Shown one piece after another: positions 35,283 through 47,090 of a DNA stretch of 64,000 bases (position 1 is its first letter; every line of letters starts with the position of its first letter). The notes beneath the pieces were generated by a model, which saw only the letters and a list, made by a program, of their open reading frames with translations, made no database searches and was not told the origin of the DNA. The DNA is taken from assembly GCA_014218235.1 (NCBI GenBank), contig CM024753.1, forward strand, positions 5,766,001-5,830,000, written 5' to 3'. The position numbers and the translations under genes are program-made. Origin of the DNA: Colocasia esculenta (Eukaryota; Streptophyta; Magnoliopsida; Alismatales; Araceae).

Positions 35283-38200
35283 ATGAGTTCCGATGCAATT
35301 GTTCAGTTGCTGCAACGATCGGGAGAATCTCTTCTTGAAGCTAAGCATGAAGTTAGGAAGTATGTTTCCCTTTTTTGCCGTCACTATTTGTTGGTTGGGT
35401 GCTTACATTTTGTTTACTTGTTTTTCTCATTTTTTTCTGTGTGGTTCAGGACGCCAAAATTCTCTTATACAAGAGAATTTCTAGTTTCGTTAAGAGAGCT
35501 AGATATTTGCAAGAAGCTACCTCTTGGATTTGATTCATCAATTCTCGGGTATTTGCTGTTTGATGTTCATGTGTATGAAGTACTTATCATTTGCTTTAGA
35601 GACATTCCTGGCTAATTGAAGGCCCATATGCTGACTTTTTCGTTGAAACCAGTGAATTCGAGGATGCCCCTAGTAGTGCATTTGAACGGCAGAGAAGTGT
35701 TGGGGGTCCCTTGCAGGGTTCCAGGTACGGATCCACATCCTTAAAGAGGGCAGATGTTACTGTCAAATTTTCTCAAGGAAGCCATGGTAGATGGGACACA
35801 CATTCAACTGGATCAAGTGATAAGGATGGTGAATCTCAGTCTGATCGTGACTCATTTAGCCAAGGTTTCTTGCTTCTATGTTTCCTTATGGGTTAAGCTA
35901 GTTCTCACTGTCTGCGCATTTAGCTGGTTCTTACGATAAGATTATTGTTCTCTTCTTACTTTTGCTGGAAATATTCCACAAACCTGTATGTTTTTGTAGA
36001 CAATATGCTACCATAGATTAATTGTTTGCATTTTCTTCTTATAGAGTGTTTGATTAATCATGTTTAACAAAGTTTGCCTATGTAACAGTTATTCCAGTGA
36101 AAATTCAATCCAGTGAGGTCTGGTTATGTGGTTGATAGGTCATGCAAAGGACTGTGGTAGGCATGTGGATCCTTTCCAATCTATTTTAAGTTTTTACCAG
36201 GTCCTTTTCTGATATTAGACCTAAACTTTAAGGCTCCCCCCCCCCAAAAAAAAAACAATCGGTGTATGCTGCCAATTTTATGTAATTGATGGTGCAGCCT
36301 TTTAAACTTCATGCCCAATCCTCAGACAATTTCCTAACACTTCCTCTGAAATTGCAAATACAATGGAAAGTCTTAGGTTACAAATAGGATTCAGTGCAGA
36401 TGGAGAGAAAACAATTGGAGCGAAAGGCAGTGGAGGTGGCACATTGAGGCCATTGGGAAGAAGGCATGTGTTTATTGCTAGAGAGTATGTTAAATGGTTT
36501 ATTTCTATTCCACAATTGTTTGCCACTTATGCATATTGAAGGAGCATTAATTGTGACCGAGGAATAAGGAGCAATGGGTATAGTTAGTCAACATCAGTAC
36601 CCCTTTCTGTGATCAGGAGTGATCCTATGCTGCTGAATGGAACATCAGTCTCTTGTTTGGAGTAGAAGATGGACAAATAAAGATAGAAAACTTTGAAATT
36701 CCATGTCATTTTTGAAGTGAAAAGGATGAGAACTCAAGGATGTATGTTTTGGATGGTCTAATTCCCATGTGCTTTTTTCCCCTTTGGGGGTGGTGGTGGG
36801 GAGCAGAGTTTAGCAGATTGATCGGATCTCTTGGAGGGGAGCAAAGTGTGTCTCTCTCATGGGTTCGAGAAGCTGAAACGATGAATATGGACCAGAGGTC
36901 TTAGCACTCCTTATAGTGCTCTCCCAGGAATAAAGAATAGGTGTAGTTCAGTTGATGTTGTTTAGACCTGTTTAAGTGGCTTGATGTCTCTTCCTTGGGA
37001 TAAAAAGGCTGTGTCATTCCCATAGTTTAGATTGATTTGATCCTTGCAACAAGGTACACAGAATTGGGGTTAGGGTTGGGATTGGCCAGCATGAATTTAT
37101 TTTGGTTGGTTGATCTTGACCGAATCATGGCTTGTCATCTCTTACATTATGTTCAAGATATCTGTATCCCTAGGTGTCCCAAGATAGTCTCCATTGAGAT
37201 CAAGAATAAGAGCGAGATGGAGTAGTGGCATAAATAATTAGAAGAGGGGAAAGGGGAGGAGAAAAGGAAGTAGAAGAAAAGAAAAACGAAAAGGAAGAAG
37301 AGGAGGAGATGAGGATGATGATGGAAGAGGAGCTCTCCAACATGATGGGATAGCTTCAAGATACAAGAAAACAAGCCTTGTTTATGTGTAAATACATTAT
37401 CAATTCTTACTTTTATGTTATTTAAATGTCTAATCACTAAACTGATTTCAAGACCACTTCTGATGCACTAAGCTTACCATGATTTCCTGAGGTTCTTCAA
37501 GATCTCTTCTCTTCAGCCTTTGAAAATGAATTAGAGATCTGATACAAGGTGCTTGGACCCAAACCAATTGATCTTGGGCCAGTTTAACTGATGCCTATTG
37601 GCTCTCTCTAGCTGAGAAAAAAAACTGTGGGAAACATCTTGGAAAACAGGAACTTGTATGTTTAAACTAAAATAATATAAACTGAGTTGGAAAAGCCACA
37701 AATTTTTACCAAAAATTTAGTGAAGGTTGAAGAACAGAAAAAGCAGTAATAATATCAGGCACCCAGATCAGTATACCAAGTCCTTATGGATCTCATCGGC
37801 TAGGTCAACCAAACCAACAGAAATGGGCTAATTCAGTTAAAGAAGGAAAATAATTTCAGTAAACAAACAAGGTTTTACAAACAAAAAGATATATTTGTAA
37901 AGAATTCATGCAAATACAAAATTAGATAGGGCATTGTTCAACTCTCTCTCTCTCTCTCTCTCTCGCACACACATGCGTGCACACACACAGACACATGCAG
38001 AGGTGGCGTCAGCCCCCCCTTTGGGCCCTTACCTCCACCCCATTGTGCACCTATGCACCACCTAGGTGCCTAAGGACCCCAAGAATGACTTGGGGCACCT
38101 TGGTGCCTTGACGACTATGGTCTTGATTCGGGTATTGTTGAGATTATTTGGAAACTGTAGGCAAAGAATCAGATACCGTGATGTTGTTCGTGAGGTCATA

Positions 38201-41200
38201 TAATGTGGTAGAGCTTGTCCTCAAATATTTGAAAAAGATTGATGACTTCTTCTCAAGGGTTGCCACATGTTGGACCATATGTCAGAAAAGAATTACAAGT
38301 CCAATTGGAAGAATCATGCGGTGGATCAATAGTTGTGCTATTGCACCCACTCAGGGAAAGCTGGATGACCCTTTGTTGGTTCTGGAGCTAGTGTTGGAGG
38401 CATAAACTTAGCTTTCATTACTGAAACAATTATGTAGTGTATTGCCTGCCGCACCAACTTGTTAGGGTAGGGGCATTGTTTTGGAGTCCTCCTTTTTACC
38501 TTTCTATTTTAGTCAATGATATTATCTTCCTAACATTTTTCACTCCTTTCTTCATCCCATCAAAAGTGATGTAGTCCTTCCTTTCTGAAGAAGACTTTTG
38601 TACTCCTTTTTGGGGATTATCTATATGTATGTTCGCATCTTTAGTTTGATCTGATGTTTTTCCCCTCGGAAGTGTATTGTGGGTCATCAGTGTGTATTGA
38701 AAGTAGCAAAGAATTGAGAGCTGGATCTTGGAATTGAACCTCTCCCAGATTTCTAGTTCAAAACAAGTTCTGGCCAAAAAATTGGCCAGTTGTTGCCGTT
38801 TATTCTCAATTGTATTGGAGCAGTTCCAATCTGATTCAGCTGATTTTTAGTTCCACATTTTTTAGTGACACATGCACCTCCACTATATTGCACCTACTTA
38901 TTATCCCTTGTGGTTCCACAGATTCTGGAAGTCAATACCTGAATCAGCCCCGTCGGCCTTGGCAAAATCCAGAGCGTGATGGCCTTCTAGGAAGTGGTGC
39001 TTTTCTAAGACCATCTGGACAACAAGGTGGGGCTTTAGCTCCAAAGGGTAGAGGAAATGGACAACATCAGCTAAGTAAGAGTAGTGAAAGATATCAACCG
39101 CCACGACCTTATAAGGTGTGATTTTCTTCTTTCTGCCATATGCCCCATAAATCTAATTGAATTTTGGATATCCTCATGGTGCAGAGTTCTTATAACCTTA
39201 GTAATCCTTCATTCTGGTTGAGTTGTTGACAACTTTGTTACTGAAGATGTTCATTAGGCACTATTTACATAAATTGTTTCAAAATGTGAAAAGTAACATC
39301 TTTTGTGTGTGTGTATACATATACTTGTTTTTGTCAGCAAACCCTGACATGAAAATGGTTCAATGTCTTGTTTTCATTTTCAGGCAACACCTTATTCATG
39401 GAGAGATAATACTGACTCATACAACGATGAAACTTTTGGTTCTTCTGAATGTTCCAGTCAGGAAAGGGCTGAAGAAGAGAGAAAAAGGAGAGGTAATTTA
39501 CATACTTTATGATAGTGAAACTGAATCTGGATTGACAACTTGGTTGCTAGTTCATTGACTGTTCAATGGCTTTGGATAGATATGGGAATGTTTATGCACC
39601 ATCCAGCTTAATTCTGGTGTATTTATTCTGTAACTGTGGTTGCTGCTTGCAGCATCTTTCGAATTGATGAGGAAAGAGCAACATAAGGCATTGCAGGAGA
39701 ACCACAAACAGCCAACGGATACGCATAAAGAGAACTTAGACAATGACATCATTATGCTGCTGGGGAACACTAAGATTGAGAAAAACTTAAAAGATAACCG
39801 AGAGGACAAGCTCGAGGGCAATTCAGCATCACTGGTTTCAGATAGTGACTCTGCCAAGGGTCCTTTTCCTGCACATACTCCTGCATCCAGACCTCCTGTG
39901 CCCCCTGGTTTTGCAAGCACAATTACGGAGAAGAACCTTGGTACACAGACATCGAACAAGGCTTTTGGGTCTGGGGTAATTATTCTTTCTCTGTGATATA
40001 GAAATATGGTACCACAATTTTGTTTGTTAAACATTGGCACAGCATGTTAAATATCCCTGTTATTCTCTTTCTTCTTATGCAGTTATACTGTTCTGATTTC
40101 TGAACAGGGACCATATGCATCTAATATGTTTACACTTTGTTGAGTTCTGTGACTTCTGTCTCATCTTGGTGTCTTAGTAGTACTGGTAAATTGTTTTTTT
40201 ACCTATTGGAACTGTGAAATCTATGTCATAATTAGTGCTCTTAAATTTAAGGGTGTTGTCTTCTTGATGTGAATGAATAAATAATAAATTGAGAAATATA
40301 AGTAAAATATAAAGAGAAAGGAAAATGAAAGTAGATACTAAGTTGAAAGCATAGGCATGACTTGCTGCTTTGTTTTATTTTCCTCTCCAGTAATCTCACA
40401 TCTTTGTTCTGTTGTGGCCCAATTCCATACCATCGGGTACATAGTGCATCTATCTTAGTGTCTCAACAAGTGGTTGGTTAGGTGATTATGACTTAGAAAT
40501 ATGCTTTGACTCTAAAAAGTCCTCATGTGCGATAAAAAACTCTTATTATATCTACTGCCTGAATCAAGTGTGTTTTTAAGCAGTATCGTCCCAGATGAGA
40601 GTGATCCTAATTCCTAAAGTTGCATGCCTCAACAATGTAGGGTGGAGTTCAAATTGTTGTGATATCTGAGGAGGGAATCCCCACACAATGACTTTAGGAG
40701 ATGTTAAGGTGTTGCAGCAATTTCTTTTTTACGACCACAATTTGTAGGAAAACTATATGTAGTTGCTTCCTGATCTAATGTTTCAAGATTTTCCAACTCC
40801 TGTAAGTTTGGCAAAATTAGGTTTTATATTTTCAGATAGCATTTGGAGATGTGATTGGATAAGGATTGTTCCCATCATCTTGGCATTTGATATATTGAGA
40901 AAGTGAGAAACCACAGGTTTCTAATGCAAAAAATCCATGTTCTATATCTTATTTGGGTGTTTCATAGGTTTTTGACTTGGTTATAGATTATTTGTAGGTT
41001 ACAGGTCACTTTAATCTTATTTGCCTGGCCACCCAGGTGGCCTTGAAAAGTGTCTGTCTAGGTGACCCCCCCCCCCCCAAAACTATTCACAAGAAGCATA
41101 TCCTTCACTGTAAACCCAGTAAGGAAACTCTCTTTCCCTCCTACTGGCTTTCTTTTGTCCATACTATCTAGTTCTCACTTCGGCTACCTGGCCTCCAACC

Positions 41201-44200
41201 CCTCCAATGACTGCTCAAACCATATAAGTGGTCCACCAAACCTTGAAACTATTCACTAAGTGTACACTTCAATATAAACATTTACTGCCTTTCCCTTCTA
41301 CTGGTCATCTTTCTCTTGCCCATACTGTTTAGTTAGTTCTTGCTTATGCTACCCAGCCTACAACTCCTCCAATGACTGTTCAACCCATATAAGTGCTCCA
41401 TTGACCCTTCGAGTGGTTTATGGAATGTTGTGCCTCCAACTTGTCCCCCCCTAGTAGCTCAGCAAAAGCCTTCAGCTACCCCAAACCCTGGTTCAAGAAA
41501 TGTTTGCATTTTCTGAGAAACACCTGTTTGTCAACCAGCCAGGTTGTACTGATACCAACTCTGTTTTTCCATCTGAACCAAGCCAGTCCAGAATGTTTTA
41601 CCCCTCATGTGGTATTAAGTGATCACCAAAAGAGTATCAATCTCTTTAACATCCACTTTGTCTGTTACTCTCTCTCATGCCACATCATTGCTATCCTTAA
41701 GTTCTGGACCTACATTGACTTGAGCACCTGCTCTCAGCTTGGTGTCATCAGATGTTGTGCTGTGGGGATTAGCCTCAATGATTTAACTTGTTGTTTGGGT
41801 CAATTTTGCCTGACTTTGCTTCACATTGGATTTTCAATTTCAGCTTTGAACTTATGAAGGAAAATTTTCACCTTACTCAAAGTTGACAGATGATGCCTGA
41901 TACCAGTATAATCTGATCTTAGTTCTTCAAGTTCAAACCATGATTTTCCAAATCATTCCCAATTGAACCGTATCAGATGTCTATTACTATATTCACAGGC
42001 TTTATAACACAAGAACAGATCAGACTATAGTCATTTCATGCAGGATGCACCACAGTTGGCCCAATCCATCATATCAGTGTACCATACTGTATCAGGCCGG
42101 ATCCAGTGAGGTGCATATCAGCAATATGGCCAACCTTTCTTGTAAACAATGTGACCCGTTCTATGAGATTTTTCTAAACAAAATCTCATTACTGTAGTGT
42201 TGTGTGGATGTTCAGGCTAGAATTTGCTGTTCCCCTTCAAAAATAGACGACCCTCCTGATCCTCATAATGCATTTGTCAATTCATGGCTATTGACACCCT
42301 GATTTGCCTCTGGGGTCATGAATGTAACTCACCGTGAGGTTACACAGTGTGTACATTTTGTGATCTATTCCATGCATCCATTTGTTGCAAGGTGTCATTA
42401 CCTTCCTGGGCCTAGCTTCCTTGTTCCATCTGCTTCACCATCCCAAAGTAAAATTGTGTTAGACCTCCATGTGGTTATAAATGCATGTTGCTTATCATTT
42501 TATATATATATAATGGTATTTATGAACAATTTGCTTTCCTTATCATGTAAGGAAATAATTAGTTACATCAAACCATGTGTGCAGCTCTTGAATACTAAAC
42601 CACACCTCAAATCCTTGGAGGGAAGTCATAGGCTTATTCGTCCAGGCGACATCACTATGCTTGGAATGAAGTGACAACAAAGAAAAACATGTTGCTATGT
42701 ATCATTTGATAGTCTTAATCAGCTGTGCAACTTGATGCCTTGACATCCAAAATTTAGTTGGCTATGCGTAATTTTTGGTATTTGCTTATTGCATGTGACT
42801 TCTTTCCTATTTAGGCTTACACACTTCAACTCTCAATGAGGTGGCTAGGGTTTTCTGTCTTTCAATCAGGGTTTTCCGTGGCTGAGCGAATCGACCCGAT
42901 TTGGGCGAATCGCATTGAATCACGATTCTCCCAATTTCCATGTGAATCGGGCCGATTCATATGAATCGAATCGGATTTTAAAAAAACCGATTCGGGGCAA
43001 ATCAGTGATGCGCCAAACCTTGCTTTCAATATCTATATGTCAACATTTTACTCACTTAAATATAGTGCTTTTTGCTGGCTCTCGCATGCTGAGCTTCTGA
43101 AGTCCATAACCATAAACATTATATATTGTTTGAATATTTTATATCTGAGTATAAGAGTGATAACTGTGGTAAACATTTCTCAAGACTTCTGAGGGGGATG
43201 GCCTGTGGAAGCCTGGGATTTGCCCCTGTCTGTAGTCAATATAGCTGGCCCTTGATTTCTGGCCCATTTTCTGGACTGTGCCAGTATAGACTTGGTGGAC
43301 TTGCCCTGGTCTCTGGTCCAGCCTGGTTCATTAGGTTCCAGTAAAAGGCCATCAGTTTCAAACCTGTACATGGTAAATGGGGAAGAATCTCTCAAAATTG
43401 CGAAACTGGTCATCTTGTCAAAATTATTCTTTGTTGTCTATGGTAGTAAAACCTAATCTAATTGTTGTTTGCTTTTTTTGCTTCTTCAGGTTGGGATTGT
43501 GGGAAAAAGTCCTCTTTTGACAAAAAGCTCTCTGAGGGTAAATGGGGAAGAAAGTAATCTGGAGAAAGGGCATGATTCAGCTATAGATGTGCATCCTGAC
43601 AGGACTGCTAGCAAGTCCAACAGCATTGCTGTTTCCTTTGCAGATGCCACTGAGCATCCAGGCCTGGCACCTGAAGATGCTTCTGTTGCTGCTTGTGGTC
43701 CGTTGGGGGGAGCTGGCAGAGGTTGGGAAGGTGTAATCAGTTCCTCAAATGAAGAGAAGTTTACATTGTCCGGAAATACTGATAGAAGTGAACAGGAGCA
43801 TTCCACATCAATTCTTGACAAGCTGTTTGACAGCACTTCAAAAAAAGATGATCGAGATGCATTGAGATCCATTGAGGTACCAATGTTTCCTCTCTTTATT
43901 CACTTAATGTTGGCTATACTTCAAAATTAAGGAAATCCAGTTACTATATGAAAGTCTGTTAGATCTCACCAATAATCACAATTTGCTGTAAATGTGCAAT
44001 AACACATTATACCTAATATACCTATTTATTATGTTATCTGGTTCATATATTTACCAGAACTGCTAACTGAAAGGTGTAATCTGGGGAAATGTAGAATGGT
44101 CAAAGGTGAGAGTCGTGAGACAGGCCTTACTCACCTTAAAAAGTGATGGTCAGTATTTCACCACCCAGATTCTACATGTAGTAGGAATAAAATCTAGCAT

Positions 44201-47090
44201 TTTTCTCGTGTACGGTCCTGAAAATGATGCCTTACCAACATGGACATTGTGTTACCTGACTTGACCAATCCATGTCTCTGAAATGGTCATGCTTTTCCTG
44301 TCCCTGTATGAGTAAAACATATTTCTCAGCTTTTGGTTGCATGCCTACTTTTTTTTTCAGCATAATCTAGTATTCTTATGTATCAATGCTGTCATATACT
44401 TGAATAATGAATAATGCCTATCATCATCATCAGAGCCTTATCCCATTATTTGGGGTTGGCTACATGAATTCTTTTCCACCAAAAATTTCTATCAAGTGCT
44501 ATGTCGTGTTTAAACTCAAGAAGTCCAAGTCCTTCCTAATAACATCGCATCATCTCATTTTAGGTCTTCCCTTGGCTCTTTTACTGGCATCCACTAAGAT
44601 TTGGTCACATCTTTTAACCATCACCGAGTTAGGGCGACAGTACACATGTCCAAACCACCTAAGTATATTTTCTCTTATTTTTCTATCAATTGGGGCTATC
44701 CCCAAATCCTCACGGAAGCACTCATTCATAATCTCATCTTTCTTAGTTTTACCACACATCCATCTCAGAATCCTCATCTCTGCTACACATATTTTGTTAA
44801 TGTGTTCCTTTCGCACTACCCAACACTCAGTACCATATAAAATAATGTCTATAGTACCTACTTATATCCTTTGTTTATTTTGGTATTCTTCAGGATCAGG
44901 GTGCTAATATAAATGAGCAGGCATGGAGTCCAACTTCTTCCCAATCTTCTAAGTACACTCACTGGTTTTCTGAAGGCGGTAAGATTTTTATATTGTCTGT
45001 CTGTTTCAGATTCTGAAGTTATTGAATCCTTCAACAATGAAAATGTGATTCTTTTTTCCCCATAATTTTACAGATAAGAGGCCTACAGAAGATCTCTCAT
45101 CCAGAGACCTCCTTTCTCTGATCATTAGCAAGAATAAACCTGGATCTGAAACATCTGCCGGCTCCCATGAACTCATTTGTCCAAGTTTCCCTTTCGAGAA
45201 TGGTGAAAGTAGCCAGGAGTCCTTTCCTTCTGCAACTTCTTGTGTTACTAGAGTTCATGAATCGCACGATCATCCGGGTAAACCAGGTACTGATTCTGGT
45301 GTGCTTACCTGTGAAGACCTTGAGCAATCCATACTGGCAGATGCTAAAGAAAGTAGTTCAGGTTTGCTGGATATTGTTCAGGGACCCTGGAACACAGTGG
45401 ATGCAAATCCCAAGTTGCAAAAGGCTGGTGTAGATGATCATGCTTCACAACATCTTCTTTCCTTGTTACACAAGGGAATGTGCTCAAAGGACCTCGCAAA
45501 TCCTGAACTTGCCCAAACTTCGGAAAGACCTGGCAATGTGAATGTGAAATCTGAGGTCACTCTCATGTTTGCTGGCAATAATTTTTCAGAGAATGCTGAA
45601 CCAGTCAGAACAGAAAAACCATTGACGCTTGAGGCATTATTTGGCTCAGCCTTCATGAAGGAGCTCCATTCAATGGAAGCCCAGTCTCAGGGCATAGAGG
45701 CTCTGTGGATGAAAATAGGGATAATTGTGCACCACAGTTCAGTGGGATTTCACTTCCACATGCTGATTATATATCTTCTTCTAGTGAATACAGTTCAAGT
45801 GTCGCCCTTGAGGGAAACATTTCACTAAAGCATACCCCAGAAGCAAGACCACAGAAACATCATGAAACTTGGACAGGTTTTGAGGATCTTCAGAGCAAAA
45901 ACTCAATACCTCCCAATTTTGTGTCCCGTGAAGAGGGATCACTGGGAATTTACTTGCCTGAGGAGGAGAGCTTGATTACTGTGGGTGATACAGTTAGTCC
46001 TATCATGGCTGATCCTTTCCCTGCAGAAAATGCATCCAAAAATGCAGAGCGGTTGGGCTCAAGGCGGCCAGATGAAATTCTCATGGATAAGTTAGCAGCT
46101 CTGAATATCCCCAGAAATAATGATAGATATTCTGCACTTGAACTGGATGCACCATCTGTGCATGGTCCTTATCATATGGTTGAGCCAGGGTTTTCATATC
46201 AGCATGCACGACCATCTTCTCCACAGTTTCCCCATCCTCATATGGATCATATCAGATCTCTTTTTCAGCCATCTGATAATCCTACTCACAGGAACCCTCT
46301 GATGAACTTTGTTGGCCCTGATAACATGCATCATGATCCTCACTTGCCTCACCATCAATTTCCTTCAAATAATATTCACCACCATCCTTTCCACAATCCA
46401 GGTGGGCCTATGTTTGACCCTGCCATTCCTCTCCCAATGGCATCGCCAATGCCAGTGCCAGGAAACTTCCCACCACGCCAGCCTCTTCAGGGCTTTCCAA
46501 GGGGTGTACCACTGTCTCCCCCACTCAATCACATGCCTTCGTTTATGCCTGAGATGAATGCTATGCATGGTTTTCCCCGTCAGCCAAGTTACGGTGGCTT
46601 TGGAATGGGAATGCCTGGTAATGTTCATTGCCTTCCGTAGTTTACTTGTTGATTGGGTTTTTATTTCTTTGGTTATGTCTAAAATCAGCTGCGAAAGACC
46701 ATTTGAACTGCTAAAACAGCTTTCAGTATGGGCTTCTCAAAAGTTTTTTCGGTCATTTCTGAAACACATGGATTTCTGATTTAGGCGTCCCTTTTGTTCT
46801 GTTCTTTTGATCCATTGAATTGTTTGCTGTTTCGGGTTACATAACCAGATTCCGTACTTAAATTGTGTTCTATATCTTTTGGAAATACAATGGCATCAAT
46901 GTATGTATTGCCTGACCTTTTTTCTTCATTTCATTTGATAGGGACAGGTGCCAGCGGGCCAGGGGGTGGTGACCCGGAGTCATTCAGAAGGTTGATGGAG
47001 ATGAGAACAAATTTAAAGCAGACGCACGCCTCCGCACCCGGCCATATTCCAGGGATGTATTCTTATGAGCTTGACATGGGATTTAGGTAG
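35283..47090 (+). CDS. CBE1-like: CBE1-like eIF4E-binding protein (10 coding exons; 1-bp frame break)
   Basis: Predicted role: binds the cap-binding protein eIF4E/eIFiso4E in cytoplasmic mRNA translation or turnover, like Arabidopsis CBE1. Coding exons, all GT-AG: 35283-35359, 35450-35548, 35653-35864, 38922-39115, 39384-39492, 39653-39975, 43490-43876, 44894-44978, 45074-46617, 46942-47090 (stop TAG). Reading phases join exactly. The start MSSDAIVQLLQ is followed by YTREFLVSL, a YX4L-phi eIF4E-binding motif, near residue 35, then LDICKKLPLGFD. Later come RRPWQNPERDGLLGSG, an EERKRRASFELMRKEQHKAL helix, PASRPPVPPGFAS, SSRDLLSLI, and a long His/Pro/Met-rich tail ending ELDMGFR. Length is about 1,059 aa, close to the plant family. 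Anomaly: exon 9 changes frame at CCC 45680-45682; one more C joins MKELHSMEA to PVSGHRGSVDENR. As read, the protein would end early. An indel error or a null allele is possible. Introns 3 and 6 are over 3 kb. The symbol rests on family recall. Confidence 0.85.
38000..38120 (-). mobile_element. MITE remnant in CBE1-like intron
   Basis: The reverse complement of CACCTAGGTGCCTAAGGACC and of the end GGTGCCTTGACGACTATGG matches the left part of the element at 55009-55448 (CCATAGTTGTCAAGGC and following). Only one end survives. Confidence 0.55.
41082..41413. repeat. Diverged tandem duplication, unit about 166 bp, in an intron
   Basis: ACTATTCAC starts units at 41082 and 41248. They share CCATACT, CTACC, CAACCCCTCCAATGACTG (with changes) and CATATAAGTG. 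It lies in the 3.5-kb intron of the CBE1-like gene, and the frames over it are not conserved. Confidence 0.75.
42880..43012. repeat. GAATCG-rich patch in an intron
   Basis: The words CGAATCG, GATTCG, GAATCG and their inverses recur about nine times in 130 bases with inverted symmetry, like the patch near 14460-14540. It may be a dispersed short repeat. Confidence 0.4.
44407..44850 (-). mobile_element. RTE-clade LINE 3' fragment in CBE1-like intron
   Basis: The minus strand (44816-44550) encodes AEMRILRWMCGKTKKDEIMN, then IRENILRWFGHVYCRP, the conserved C-terminal end of RTE-type LINE reverse transcriptases. The element's 3' tail is the ATGATGATG run (CATCATCATCAG on the plus strand, near 44420), and the 5' end is truncated. 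Antisense to the host gene, within the intron between 43876 and 44894. Confidence 0.85.

Noticed and set aside
38148..38405. 85-codon plus-strand frame in the CBE1-like intron
   Set aside because: No family recognised and the flanking exons splice cleanly without it; probably transposon remnant or chance.
44601..44907. Plus-strand frames over the LINE fragment
   Set aside because: They are antisense shadows of the RTE reverse-transcriptase remnant.
46365..46628. Minus-strand frame rich in His/Trp
   Set aside because: Shadow of the His/Pro/Met-rich exon of the CBE1-like gene.
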